Source of the DNA: Bombus terrestris
Taxonomy: Eukaryota > Arthropoda > Insecta > Hymenoptera > Apidae
Direction of reading: 5' to 3'
NCBI RefSeq assembly: GCF_910591885.1
Contig: NC_063278.1
Span: forward strand, 4,117,501-4,181,500
Length of the DNA: 64,000 bases
The notes below the pieces were generated by a model that was not told the origin of the DNA, searched no databases, and was given only the letters and a program-made list of their open reading frames with translations. Positions within the stretch are counted from its first letter, which is position 1; each line of letters begins with the position of its first letter. Below, one piece after another: positions 1-12,383 of the stretch. The translations under genes and the position numbers were made by a program.

Positions 1-1966
1 TGAAGTTCTAAAGCTTAAGGGGCCAATGTACAGCGAGATATTTGCATAGAGAAGTTGGTCGAAATCGAATTTCGAAAAGTTTGACAAAGGTTTAGAATTA
101 AATTTCTGACATAAGGGAGCTAAATGCACGGGCAACTATGTCCCACTGTTCACATTCATACGATGATCTTATTATAAAAATACACTTTCTGAAATTTAAT
201 CTCACTTTAAGTCGATCCTAACAGATTTTTATCCATGTGCGTTTCATTTGAATATTTAAAAAAATGGTATTTAGAAAATTATGACAAAATTGGTCAGACA
301 ATTGCGGAAACACGTTAATTGCTTATTTAATTAAAAAATGTTGAGCTCTGATCCTAGGAACATTTTGATGCATACATTTACCACGCTTCTGTAAGCTTTT
401 ATTCGTTCGCATGAACTTTATGACGCGCTTATTTTTAATTCGACAGAGATCAGTGACTTTTTCTTATGACATGTGAATAAGGTAGGGAATTAATTTCAAT
501 CAACTTTTCGATATAAATATTCCACTGTACACAGGATATTTAAAGATATGATTTGTTCCAGTGATACGAGATACCCAGTATAGATAATCAGATAATTTAT
601 TCATAATTTATTCGATACATTAATACGCTTTTATCGATTATAACATTTCATTAAGAAACAAAGAATAAATCCCTCGCATTAAATCAAATATATTCTAACG
701 AATTTCTCTCTACTTAACACTTAGCCAATCGAATAGGGAGATCTCCCCTCTGTGAAGAACGTCGCTGCGTGGCCGAACGGGGAGATCTCCCTTTTTGACT
801 TCTGCAACGCGTTTTCTTTTTTTTCTTTTTTGCTACTAACAGTTATTATTTACCTGGAATTGTTCCCAATTAATTGCGCCACCTTTTCTGCTTTTATTAA
901 GTACAGTATATAATAAAAATACAATTAAAATTAATTAAGAAGTTACACTATCAGTTATAACTAGATAAAGTTATAATCGAACAATACCACATTGTAAAAA
1001 GATATTATCACGCATTATGAATTTTTAATTTCACGTTCCAGTCGTGTTATTTATCTTTGGTTATCTTTAATGTTTTTAATTTTACCTATATTTTTTATAC
1101 TTCTAATATATACTTTTAATTTGATGTTTTCTACAAACAATATGCGAAATTGTTAAACGAAATCATTACCGCAAAATATAATTGGCCACTTAAATAATTT
1201 TTAGACTTCTTAGTTTTTTAAGCACCGAGCATTAGTATACCTCGCTGTGGCGCGTTGGCTGTTGGCTAAATGTTAAAGTAATTCTCCTTCTACTCCTTCC
1301 CTAAAAATGAAGCTGAAGTGTCCTTATTAATTATAGTAAGACAAATATTTCATATAAAAGGAACTGCGATCTCTCGTCATCGGCAGGTAAAGTAAGAAAA
1401 TTTCTCTCTTCCTAAATATCTTACAAGAAATCTCGAATAAATTATCGAATAAATTGACGTACACTATATAGTCATATCAAGCAACTGTTTCTCGTTAAAA
1501 CGGAATATAGTAGAAAACATGTAAAAATCTAGTTTCGTAGGAAAAGTACAAAGTCGATTAACAACTAACAGTTGTAACAATGAAGCTGGCGGTAAAGATT
1601 TTACACATACATCACTGTTTTTGGATATTGCATAGCACAGATGTGTTTTGGCCAAACCATTGTTAGCCAACAACATCTCGTTAACTCTTAAAGGATCACA
1701 AGAACGAAATTTCGCTCCACGTGAATTGCGATATTACGCTATTTCAAACGACGTTCTTCCATCTCTATAAAAATGTTTAAACATTAATTAATAAGGAGAC
1801 CTTCGATTCGATCAACAAATCATTCGATCTATGACGATAAAAAGGCGTAACGAAGCGAAATTTCGCTCACGACAGCGTCAGCTTGTCCATCTTATTTAAC
1901 GATAGAGATTTTAACGGCTAATGTAACGTGAACGTTTTAGCGTGTCGGGCCGACAATTTACTTTAC
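1..1966 (-). other. UTX intron (downstream part, incomplete)
   Basis: AT-rich sequence downstream of the last visible UTX exon. Apart from the TTAA-ended element at 714-1276 I see no coding segment. The minus-strand open frame at 1464-1676 has no TPR or other recognisable pattern and no matching splice phase. Confidence 0.6.
714..1276. mobile_element. Non-autonomous TTAA-ended (piggyBac-like) element, family A
   Basis: The left end reads TTAACACTTAGCCAA (714-728) and the reverse complement of the right end (1262-1276) reads TTAACATTTAGCCAA, a match of 14 of 15 bases. Both ends include the TTAA expected of a piggyBac-type target duplication. The 563 bp interior has no transposase. Near the left end are two copies of the palindrome GGGAGATCTCCC (736-747 and 780-791). 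Superfamily assignment is inferred from the TTAA and inverted ends only. Confidence 0.68.
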
Positions 1967-2182
1967 CTGGATGCGTTGACGTAACAAGCTAGTGCGTCTT
2001 TCGGTTGACTAACGCTTTCGTACAGAATGCCCAGATTAGTCCACGCAGCTGAGTGTGATTTGTCTAACTGTACAGCGCATATATAGGCTTGTAAAGCGTC
2101 CATAGGTTGATTCTGCTGTTGATATAGAACGCCTATGCTGCACCACGTGTCGGCGTTCCCTTCTGACTTTTCCACGGAATTT
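1967..2182 (-). CDS. Utx: UTX/KDM6A-type demethylase, TPR exon 4 of 4 seen (last in window)
   Basis: This 216-nt exon lies 380 bp beyond the preceding one. The acceptor is ...catcgtcgattgcag and the donor gtaaag. The first A completes Arg, then 71 codons run from NSVEKSEGNADTW to CYVNAS, leaving AG for another Arg. The central block WCSIGVLYQQQNQPMDALQA is nearly identical to vertebrate UTX, the strongest single match in the window. It contains two further TPR units (ADTWCSIGVLY and AAWTNLGILYESVSQPKDA). The open frame continues upstream to 2364, but that part lies before the acceptor and is intron. The next exon, which should start in phase 2, was not found between 1 and 1966, so the gene continues beyond the left edge. 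Confidence 0.96.
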
Positions 2183-2562
2183 CTGCAATCGACGATGGTT
2201 CGTAAGTGACCTGGATTCGTTAAAGCATCGAAGCAGGTGGATGACATTGTTTCGTGTCGCGTGGGTTCATCCACTGTCCACGATAGTCGATCTAACATAG
2301 GAGCATAAAATTGCTGGAATTTAATACTAACGCGTTTAACCGAGGAAATCGAACGGACGGCCATTTCTCAAGGAATTGCCTACGTTCTTGCGTTGAAGTT
2401 AATCCAGCTTAAACGTGGGTAAAAAAGAAAAAGCTACCAAACAGAGGCGAATTAGTCGGTGTTGCCTGGAGAGGCTAAGAGGCTTAAGCGTGTGGCTGAT
2501 ACATCGGCGCGATAATTCCAAGATTCACGCTCTTCGCGTATCATAAGGACGACGTACGTTAC
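2183..2562 (-). other. Short UTX intron
   Basis: A 380-bp GT-AG intron between the last two visible exons. The donor is gtaacg and the acceptor is preceded by a weak pyrimidine tract. No other feature seen. Confidence 0.85.
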
Positions 2563-2746
2563 CTGTAAGCGATAAATGCATCGTGAACTTTTCCAGAAGC
2601 GGCGAGGCAACGTCCCAGCAGGTAAAGGCTTTGCCCGCTCTTCGGTTCCGCCTCGATGGACTTTTGCAGACAGTGTATAGCGATTGCTTGCTTCTGCTGT
2701 CTCGTTATACCAAGCACCGTGCAGTCAACCACGTGGTACATCCATC
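2563..2746 (-). CDS. Utx: UTX/KDM6A-type demethylase, TPR exon 3 of 4 seen
   Basis: This 184-nt exon is separated from the 13239-13367 exon by a 10.5 kb intron. The acceptor reads ...atttttcgttgcag and the donor gtaacg. GA completes Gly, then 60 codons run from WMYHVVDCTVLG through AIHCLQKSIEAEPKSG and LYLLGRCLAASGKVHDAF to AY, and AG remains to join A of the next exon as Arg. The blocks match UTX TPR blocks (QKSLEADPNSGQS and FLGRCYSSIGKVQDAF in vertebrates). Met at 2741 is preceded in frame by the Gly-Trp codons and the splice acceptor, so it is not a start. The open frames on the plus strand here are shadows. Confidence 0.95.
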
Positions 2747-5700
2747 CTGCAACGAAAAATCAATGTTCGAACGTTATCATCGCGTAGGTCTTGCGACAGA
2801 GGAAAGAAACGCGTAGAAATTGATCTCTCGTTGTTCGTTTTAGTGTTATTTGCAATTATAAACTATGAACTAATATTTGCCACGAAAGCTGTGTTACGGT
2901 AACGTGCAAGAGTCTTGGGCCACCGTTCGAAAGGAAAGTGTCTAGTTCTTACGGATGAGTACAAAGATACTTGATATTGTTTTACGTCTGTCGTCGCTTG
3001 TTGAGAATTCAATTTGTTAAAGTTACTTTTCGTTAGTACAGTTTATGCGACTTTGTTTGGCTCCGCCAGTAGCGAGAACTTCTTCAGGGATTTCGTTAAT
3101 TAGCTTCTGAATAAATTTATTTTCTACCGTTTCTGCTATTTCAAGCAACTTCTTTACGTCGTTGATTTATCTCTCTCTCTTTGTTCTTGCGACTCGTTTA
3201 AAACCGTTCTGTGCGTGTTTTAAGCGACATATTAAATAATTCAGCACGCTATTCGTTATAAATTATTTCTAGAAACGTTGCGAACTAGGAAAAAATTCAA
3301 GCAAATGGTATGTCGAAAGAAGATTCGTTTCTGTTTCGCACCACAATGTGGAAATATTTCTTGAAACTATAACTAGTCATCGTTGCGAAATCATCATTGT
3401 ACGTACTCTTGCCGCTGCTCGTTATAATTATAATAGTTACAAGCATTCGTGTACTTTGCTATAATTCGGACCACAAGGTCGTGAAATTAATCGGCAACGA
3501 GATTATCTCGTGTCTGGTGTCGCGGTGACAAGCGAATTGACAGAATACGAGTAGATAAGGACCTGAAATCTCGTATCGACGCGACTGGAACGAGTCTCGT
3601 CTCTTTTCATAAACATTCCGAGTTTCTCCGCGAATGGAAGAAATTGCATGAAAATTAGCGCGCATACTTTCTTTCGTTTCGAGTTATTTCCCAAACACAT
3701 AAGCATACATACAAACTATTATTCTACTTAACTATTCTAACTTGTTCTTTACATTCCATATAACTATTTCTTCCAAACAAATATCCTCGTATTTAACAAA
3801 AGCTCGTGTGAGGAATATCACGCCAGTTGACTTTACAAGGAAATAGACGTTGAATAATTTTTCGGTCGGTTCACTGCGCTCCTTGGTAACTTCATCTGCT
3901 TGTCTCTGTTCCTATACTAAGCCAACGTCGAGTTCCCTCCATCCGACCCAATATCTTCTACGATCTTCTATGGGGCACTTCAAAAGCATCTTTATAGCGG
4001 ATACACTTTACGAACGACGAACTCGGCAGAATTGAAGATCGATGGATGTTTGGCGGCGCGTTACGCCGCCAGATCCAAGGTGCTGCCTCGAAACATGCGA
4101 TAGAAGGAACTGCAAGTTTAGAGGAAAGCGAGATTGGGAATCGCGTGTGGACGATGATGTGGTGCGTGCGAATGAAAACGAAGAGAAGGGACCGAAGTAT
4201 CGTTCCTCTCCCTGCTGAGTTTCCTGAGAATTTTGGACGTGTTGTGCTGGCTCCAGGCTAGACGAGTACCGAACTGAATAGATTTTCGCAGGTATAACCT
4301 AGGGTAGCCACTTTTACCCCACTCTCCCTTCCAGGCGGTCTCGAATTACAACCCTCTGTAAACATAGGCGTAGAAGCGATTGTACGCGCTCTCTGTCTTG
4401 GGAAAATAGTTCAAACGTTCCTGAGAATGTGACCAGCATTTCCAGAGAAGCCGGAGATTTCTAAAACTCGCGAATTGGGAAAATCCCGTTCACAGGAAAA
4501 ATTACAGAGTCGGATTTGACTGTTCTTGGGAACACTCGGAACTCTTCGGAGGATATTCTTCGAATTACTTTGATCCATTCTACCGAATTTTTATACGACA
4601 TTAATACTCCTCTTGTTAAGATAAGAGCAGGAGAGATCGTACTCTCTCGACTTTTATCTCGGGAAAGTAATTCGAACGATCTTACGACAATCGCGCTTTT
4701 TCTAGGTAACAGGGAAAATCGTACGAGAATTAGCGGAGACTCTTTCGCGTTTGAGAGTGTAAATTCTTAAAGAAACTACAAATTGCGTGATTCGTTTCAT
4801 GGCAAACATGATACGAACGTTAAATATCTTGAAGATATACAAGATTTGTTCTATGTCTGAGAAAAGTTGCTCAAGAGTCAGCAGAGATATTTTTTTACTT
4901 GTTGCTTGAGTCGAATCGATGCGAGCACTTCCTTGTGCCAAATATATAATTCATTGCTATACATATGTTACTGGACGTGTGTTTCAGTAGGTACACGATA
5001 CACGTGTGTGTGCTGTATTCTTAAAGGCAGCTGTTAGAGTCGTAACGGTAAGCCTTTATTTCTCAGCTTCTTCATTCATTATTATTTGCTGCGTGTAGTA
5101 CTGCGTTGGCTACGATGATGTACCTTGCGAGTGGAATAGAATTTTCCGAACAAGATTCTGTATTTTCCCAAGATTGCGTTTCATTCTATGATTCTATACT
5201 TATTCCTGCAAACAGATTTCGTCGAAATTAATTCTATTTTTTAATACTACTATAAATTCCCCTTTGGCGGTAAATTGTACTGTCATCGTGTACAGTTGAG
5301 TTTCCAAGTCTGTTAATTTCACGTGGCAAAATAATGCTGTTGTATCGTAGCTAATATAATAACAATGTTCCCTATGTACGTCACGGATTTCCGTCAGAAG
5401 ATACTCTCAGGATACGCAGCTGAGATTCGAGAAGACATACGTATAAAAAAGTAGAGTTCACATGAAAATGATTTTTCCGTATATTCTGTAATATCCATAC
5501 TTGTTTACATATATTTTTACATTCAGTGTTATATGTGCGAAAATATCAACAACTTATAACATCGTCATTTGTTAATATTAATACGAGGATGATACTCGAA
5601 GGTAGATAAATTCATTTGTCAAATCTAACATCCAGTTTTTGTTAACGAAACGCTGACAAATCTTTCCTTAAGGAAAAAGCTCGGATTTATGTTAAGATAA

Positions 5701-6546
5701 TTATGAATCTCCGTTAATTGTTCTCATGTAGCGTCGATCGAGATCACGTTTCCATGTCCATGGACGAAAATGTCCAGACACCGCTTCCAAACGCTCGGAC
5801 TTAATTATCATAGCGATTCAATGTGGCTGAGCGTCGCGTATTATACCTTGCAAATTAAATACGTGCCGTGGGAAAACGAGAGTTTCGCAACAAGTAGTTA
5901 CACAATCATAGAACGCGATGCTAAACGCACGGCGATTCTAAATGGAATTAAGTCGGTCGGTTCATAAACCATCCGGTGAAATTAAAGCGTCTACTGTGCT
6001 CTAATTGTCGGTCGCCGTCCATTCATCCATTCAGTTCTGTGTTTTCGTTTCTTCCACCCGGTTACACAATGGATCGCGATATTTCATTTTCACGGTTCTT
6101 TTTTCTTCTTTATTATCTATTCGTTTCACGGTCTTCGTACGTTCCGTGTTTCTTCGTTTTTGCTACTCTTTTAACGCGAACTTTACGAGGAAATATTATT
6201 CAGTTCTCTTTCACCGGTAGATAAATTTATAAAATATTTTTAGTAGATCGTAAATTTAGTTATCGTTCGTGGGATTTTCTCGTGCATTCTTCCCTTGAAA
6301 TTCGCTTCATACAATTGATACAATGAATACACCTGATACGATTCGTTCCGTTTCATTCGCGTATCGATCTCTCTACAAACGAATTTATTATGCAACTCGT
6401 TTTTCCATTTGTTCGAGAAGCATGATGTGATTTATTTGTTTAACGAGAATTCTTCGTCCTTCTCGGTTCTGCTTATTTGTATAAGATATATTCAGAGACA
6501 TTTAAACGAGACGTTCAATTAAGCAGAGATTAAAACTAGAACTATC

Positions 6547-7130
6547 ACACCAGTCAATTTTATCATAAACTTGGTTTTACAATTTTATTATAAAATCCCT
6601 ACTTCACGTTATATCTTTTTTCCGCAATGATTTAATGACTTTCGCAACGATAACCAAAAGAATAATATAACGAATTTTATTTTCTGTTTTATGTATTCAA
6701 ACGGAAAATAATTCTGTATCAAAGTTATTTATACCAATACCAGTTAAAATGACTGGTACTCGTCAAAGCGTAAAAGGATCCTGCAATCTGTTTATCGAAG
6801 CTCAATTAACCAGTTTCCTCGTTTTGTACAACTTCCCACGCGTTTTTCAAATTTTTACCGCCTATCATTCCATATGATGATATCGGTTATCAGGAAAATT
6901 CCGGATCGCTAAATGCTAACGCTAAAAATACCACAGCAGTCAAAATGACTGGCTCTACAATTTTATAAATGTGTCAACCCTCGTTTAGGGATCCCAGATG
7001 GATTAATAATACCAGAAATCTACTACATAACATGAAATTCCTTCTGTAACAAAGTAATAAATCGATAAATATCAAAATATTCTATTATTACGTATTTTTC
7101 AAAGACCAGTCATTTTTATTGGTTTTGGTA
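6547..7130. repeat. Scattered copies of a CCAGTC(A)AAATGACTGG-type palindrome
   Basis: Four related motifs lie within 600 bp: CACACCAGTCAATTTTATC (6547-6565), ACCAGTTAAAATGACTGGT (6739-6757), AGTCAAAATGACT (6938-6950) and ACCAGTCATTTTTATTGGT (from 7105). They look like subterminal repeats of a decayed DNA transposon. Matching outer ends were not found. Confidence 0.4.
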
Positions 7131-7674
7131 GAAATAGCTTCGTGTTACGTTAAACGTGCATGAAATTTACATATCGATATCTCCCCATTCTGTTAAATCG
7201 AGTGTTTAATCTTCTTTTTATAAGGGTTTTATCCTTAGTAATATTCCTTCCGATTTTTAATATTAATTTCCAATATATATCGCGTCGTGCGATCAACGTC
7301 GATTGAAGTCGTATTAATAACAATATTGTAATCCGTTCGAAATTCGTATGGAATGGAGGTCAGCCAAATTAAAGCGACTGTGTATCACGTTGTAATTATC
7401 GTCCTCGATTCCAGCCATTCAACTTACAATTAGTTTTGTAAACGAACATTTACGTAACGGTACTAGCTAATTCATCTAAACGAATTTCACGTGCAATTTA
7501 TAGCTCTCGTAATTGCTCATGAAAGTTCAACATCTGAATTTTTCATTCGAAAGCCTCCCAATAATCCTTACAGTCTCGAATATTTTTCAACATTTTCTAA
7601 AATCTTTCCAACATTCCATTTCTCATCTTCCAATTTTTATCTTTCCGGTGCCGATTCGCAAACCTCTGAAATAT

Positions 7675-7697
7675 AAAAAAAAAAAAAAAAAAAAAAA
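7675..7697 (+). repeat. Poly-A run
   Basis: About 23 consecutive A. It could be the tail of a short retrotransposed piece, but the sequence before it shows no recognisable element and I see no target duplication. Confidence 0.8.
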
Positions 7698-7752
7698 GGG
7701 AAGAAGCCGAGGCCAGAAGCGGAATACGAAGTACGAAGGAGCCTTAGAAAAT

Positions 7753-7785
7753 AAATTTAACGCCATAATATTTGGCGTTAAATTT
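7753..7785. repeat. Perfect 13-bp inverted repeat (hairpin)
   Basis: Arms AAATTTAACGCCA and TGGCGTTAAATTT flank a 7-base loop, TAATATT. It lies in the large UTX intron. No function can be given. Confidence 0.8.
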
Positions 7786-10113
7786 GTCCATGAATCTACT
7801 TGGAATTATACAAAGGCGAGATCTATGAAAAGGCGCTAAATGTGCACGGCCATAAAACTTTTCCAATCGGCTGTACATAATTTTCAACATAATTATTTGG
7901 ATGTAATAATCGTCTACTGCGACGAAGGTGTCGTATATCTTCGAGGAAGTCAGCGTCCCGGTTCTGGTATTTTATTGACCGATCATTGTCTTTCCGGATA
8001 GACACGTCGCTATAAAAGTGTCTTCTCTCGAGCAAACCGCCCCTGCTACGTGTTCTTCGCTTTTTCAGGTATTTTTATTCCCAGGACGCTTGAAATATTC
8101 AACCGTCGTCGATCCTTCATTTCCGCGGCGCTCCGTACGTCGGTCGCGTGTCAAATTTGACGGAATAGCGAAACATCGATCAAACGAAAAGACGAGTAAT
8201 TCGTTGCGCTCTTCGTCGTCGCGTGCATTCGCGGCCATTCTCTCCTCCGGAGGTTATCGCGTTTCGTTCGTACGTCGAAGTCGGAGAGTTTGGAAACAAT
8301 TGCTCTACGAATGGAACCTTCGAACGATATGACGTTCAAGCGGAAAAGCGCGTGAAATGGACTGGAGGGGAGGGACACGATACGTGGAAGGCGTTTAAAA
8401 GGCGAGTTTCTCAGTTCCTTAAACTGCGAATCGAGGATTTTGAAGTTCTGTCAACACGGAGGACCAGTTTATGGTGCGGACGAAAGGAAAAAATCGCGGC
8501 TGAAGGAGAAAAGGGAAAGAACGAAGAAAAAGAAGCAACGTATATCGAACCGGTCGCAACGTGGACACGCGAGAAGCCGTAAACAGGTTGTAAAAGAGTC
8601 CTGTACCCTTTGGAACCCGTAAAGGCTCGCACGGACACGTCCACGTAATTTAGTCGAGTGACGCGAGTCGCCACTTACTGCTAAATTAAGCGCTTTAGTG
8701 CGTAAAAAGTGTCCGGTATCGGTACGATCGAGTTGCAGATTTGATCGACCGGAAAGGTCTAGAAATTTGCATCCAGCGCCCTAAGCCACTTTTCATCGAA
8801 CCACTCGGACCAAAATTTCGATGTTGAAGCACGGCGAGTTAATAAATCGCTCGCCAATCGACTAAATTGACGCTTTGTGCACCGTATGGTCTGACAAGCG
8901 CATAGCCTGAATCGCCGCGTATTTTTGCAGCGTTCGAGAAGATTGAAAGATTGAAAAGATCGCTGGAAAGGTTCGTTCCGATTTACAATTTCCATATTTC
9001 GATATACGTTTATCGAAATACATAGCTAGCATTTTGCTGTGCAATCTGCAACGTGTTGACGGACGTGTTCTTAACGCGAACCTCGACTCTGTCACGTTTC
9101 TCGGGGATGAAAATGATTGGGAAGGAAAAACACGGTCGACCCTTTGACGTTGCGTTTAAGTTTGACACAAGTTTACGTTTGGTCGTTCGATAGTTTATTG
9201 CTCTGGTACGACAACTTTCTAATTATCGAGGATCGATTTGTCGCGGAAGCCTACAGGCTTTTGGCGGAGCTTTGGCTGGCGCTACACTTCGCCAGACGCG
9301 ATTATGGTATATTATTATCGGTAAACATACGGCGATTATGATATTGCATCGTACAAAATGCTCGGGTTCGTTTTGTAAATTTCCAGGCTACGCCATCGTA
9401 ACCGCGAATTCTCACGTGAGTTATCGACCTGTTCCATCGTGCGGGAGAAAGCGCAGCAAATACTTGGAATTCCGGCTTTCCTTGAAATCTCGCGTATCGC
9501 CCGCTACTCGCTTCCGGATTCTTTTCCTTGCACTCTTTATTCTTCGTCTTTGTTTCGCTTGGTGTGTAATAAACGCGTTAAGAAGCGAGGAAGGAAGAGA
9601 CGCGAGGTCGAGCCTCGTCACGGAGGCATTTAAATTATCGGGGCGGGATATCGGCTTCGTCTTCCAAGCGTAATTTCCAGATGTCGGAGCCGCGTGCCGA
9701 TGTAATGGCATTTTATTGCGCCCCTGATGACGTTCGCTTTTTTCGCTGTTCCATATCCAGGCCGCGATCTTACGTACGAATTCGCGTTTTATCGAGATTC
9801 GTCCGCGTTATTATTAATAAATTTCAGATACTCAGCTTTCTTTCATCGCTATACTCGTAACACTATCGTCGTAGATACTAAGATACCTTTTATTTGTATG
9901 TCGTCACATATTTTATTTTTTATTTTTCACTTCGGTATCTATCCAATGGGAATCGGAGATACCAAACTAACCGTACGATCTGATCATTGAGAGTTGCGCA
10001 TATCGATAGAAAAATTAACGAAAGACCTTACGATGAATTGGTTCTATCGTGGCTTTAGGTTCGCGATACGAACGAAATCAGAAGGAAGACTTCGATGATT
10101 TCAAACGGCACGA

Positions 10114-10635
10114 TTCACGCTGCGAAAACAAACCTGCCCACAGGTCTCCATTAACAATATAACAGTTCCCAACAAGGACACAGTCCTGGGCATGACTCTG
10201 GACAGGAGATTAACCTGGAAACAACATATCCTAGACAAATCTATACAACTCAGGGACAAACTCAAAAAATTTTATTGGCTCATTGGCCGTCGCTCCAACC
10301 TAAGCACGCAGAACAAAATTACGCTCTATAAGGCCGCAATAAAACCAGTCTGGTCCTACGGAATCCAACTATGGGGAACAGCAAGTAATTCCAACATTGA
10401 AATACTCCAACGCTTCCAATCGAAAACGCTAAGATCCCTATTAAATGCACCCTGGTATGTTACCAACGAAACAATCCACCGTGACCTCAAGATACCTACA
10501 GTCAAAGATGAAATACACAAGTCCAGAAGCAGATATAACACAAGAGTCAACAACCACCACAACCCATTAGTCACCCAACTACTGGACACGACGGACCAGA
10601 TCCGCAGACTAAAAAGAAAATACCCTCTAGATTAA
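10114..10635 (+). pseudogene. C-terminal end of a Jockey-clade reverse transcriptase (ORF2 fragment)
   Basis: The frame is open from the truncation point for 173 codons to a TAA stop and has no start of its own. Early residues read FTLRKQTCPQV, then LGMTLDRRLTWKQHI, YKAAIKPVWSYGIQLWG, LQRFQSKTLRSLLNAPWYV and IPTVKDEI. This order (LDRRLTW, KP.W.YGIQLWG, QR.QSK.LR, APWYV) is the conserved region after the polymerase core in Jockey-clade elements. The catalytic FADD box lies further upstream and is missing. No frameshift or internal stop is present, so the insertion looks fairly young. It is dead because its 5' part is absent. The open frame on the opposite strand is a shadow. Confidence 0.92.
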
Positions 10636-10771
10636 ATCCTTAGTTTCTACTAGAACCAACAATATAAAACTATTATAATCCATGTCATTGTATCACGCCA
10701 AATTAAGTTACTGAAAATTCTCAACGAGAATAGATTGTAAATATTCTAATAAATAAAAAAAAAAAAAAAAA
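10114..10771 (+). mobile_element. 5'-truncated Jockey-type non-LTR retrotransposon
   Basis: The insertion is bounded by an 11-bp direct repeat, AAACGGCACGA, at 10103-10113 and again at 10772-10782. It begins inside the coding region, ends in a 3' untranslated region of about 115 bp, and finishes with an A-rich tail (10750-10771). These are hallmarks of target-primed reverse transcription with 5' truncation. The truncation point coincides with the first coding base after the left repeat. Confidence 0.9.
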
Positions 10772-11816
10772 AAACGGCACGAAAATCAAGGATAACAAAA
10801 TTGCATCGGAAATCGGGTCTCGCGAAATGAAATTAAGGAATTAAGAAGATATCCTGCTGGTCGGTTTAGCTTGCAGAAGGCTCACACGCGTGTGCATACG
10901 TTTTCAAAAATCGTTTCTCTTTATACGTACGTGTGCATTTCCTCGCGCTAAGGTAACAGTAACATCGACCTGAACGCCAGTCTCGGTCAAATGACCGGCT
11001 TGAAAAATTTAATTTATTCAGACAATGTAAGAATTTACATAAAGTTGGGCGAACAAGTGAACGATTTTAATTTAAGTTTCAATCAATTTCTGAATTTTCG
11101 TTAATATAGGAATTTGCATATAGTTAAACGACCGAAAGAAACAACAACGAGCGTACGATTTTAAATCAAATTTTAACACTGTACTAACATCGTAACACAG
11201 TGTTGACATTCTCCAAAAGGTATTCCTTTCGACACAAGATCTACCTTCCTCGTACGAAATTTCCGCGCTGTTTTTCTACGCGTTTTTTTCTTCTCAGACC
11301 CGAAATATCTTTCAAATCTCTTTCAAATCGAACCCTCTCCTCCCACCAGGTAACCTAATAATTCGGAGGTTGGTCATCGGAACGGTGAAAGCGAGAGTCG
11401 TTCTCCCCTCGATGGGTCGAGCAAGGATCCTCGCCGTTTCCTTTGAGGCGTTTCTATTCAGCCCTCTTCGCTCCTCTGCGCAGCCTTCCGCTTTGCCGAG
11501 GGATTTGCAACGCGCAAGTAGGTCAGCGCGACGTGCAGCTTGACCTGTATAATGTTTCGGTTCTACCTGCCGTGTCACGTAGCACGTACCACCTCATTAA
11601 ACGGCAGTCGAGCACGCTCGCAACACACATTTCACGATCCGGCTGCGGAGAGAATTCGGCCTTAATGCATCGGCACTTTGAATATATTTCAACCTTTCTT
11701 CTTCGCCTCTCGCGTCCTTTCCCCGGTTTTCATCGGAAAATGGACTATCGTCAAAGGCAGACGAACGTACGGATGGATATTACATCGGTTGGAAAATTTC
11801 GAGCATGGCCTTGTTC

Positions 11817-11901
11817 TATCGGGTTGGCAACTAAGTGATTGCGGATTTTGTCATTAGGCCGTAATAACATAGGTCGCAATCACTTAGTTGCCAAGCCGAT
11901 A
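11817..11901. mobile_element. Mariner-type MITE, family 1
   Basis: A short palindromic element. Left end TATCGGGTTGGCAACTAAGT and right end ACTTAGTTGCCAAGCCGATA are near-perfect inverted repeats, followed inward by GATTGCG. TA flanks each end, as expected for Tc1/mariner insertion. About 85 bp, with no coding capacity. Confidence 0.88.
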
Positions 11902-11976
11902 TTTTACACGAAAATCTTTCCCTCGTTTGTTCGTTTGAGAAACGAGAATGACATAAGCGTAACTTTTATTCTACGA

Positions 11977-12062
11977 TTAATCAGTTAGGAGCTCGTTGAA
12001 ATTTTGGAAGGCGAGTAAATTGAAACGTGTGGCAGAAGGTAAACGACGACGAGTATACTCGG
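11977..12062. mobile_element. One end of a TTAA-ended element, family C
   Basis: Begins TTAATCAGTTAGGAG and carries GACGACGAGTATACTCG about 70 bp inward, the same spacing as in the complete copy at 25176-25378. The other end is not recognisable, so this copy is truncated or diverged. Confidence 0.5.
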
Positions 12063-12326
12063 ATTGTAAAGAAACGATGAAATACTTGATTGAGAAGATG
12101 TAAATCGATAAAGGGAATATTAAAAGCAACAGACGGTAGAACGCAAACACGCGACTCAAATTGAAATTGAACGGCGCTCGGAGAGGATTTGCCGGTTAAA
12201 CGCTCGTGTAGTAACCGGGCTACGATTCTGTAATTCCACGAGTCGGTGGTCTTCGCCGGCTTAACAACCGCTTTAATCCGCGCTGTACCGAGTTAATAAC
12301 GCGGCTACGAAAGATACAGCGGGCGG

Positions 12327-12383
12327 AGTGCACGCGTGCACGTTGCGCGTGTGCGCGGTGCACGCGTCGCGACGCATCCGCGG
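12327..12383. other. Alternating purine-pyrimidine CpG-rich tract
   Basis: Contains GTGCACGCGTGCAC (12329-12342), a 14-bp palindrome, then TGCGCGTGTGCGCGGTGCACGCGTCGCGACGC. Such alternating GC/GT tracts can adopt Z-DNA. Pyrimidine-rich runs follow at 12600-12680. It may be a regulatory element in the intron, but this is composition evidence only. Confidence 0.5.

Noticed and set aside
1056..1072. TCTTTGGTTATCT, the first 13 bases of miR-9
   Set aside because: The remainder of the mature sequence and the opposite arm are missing. It lies inside a transposon relic.
1464..1676. Possible next UTX exon
   Set aside because: No similarity to the expected segment after the last TPR, and no acceptor with the needed phase.
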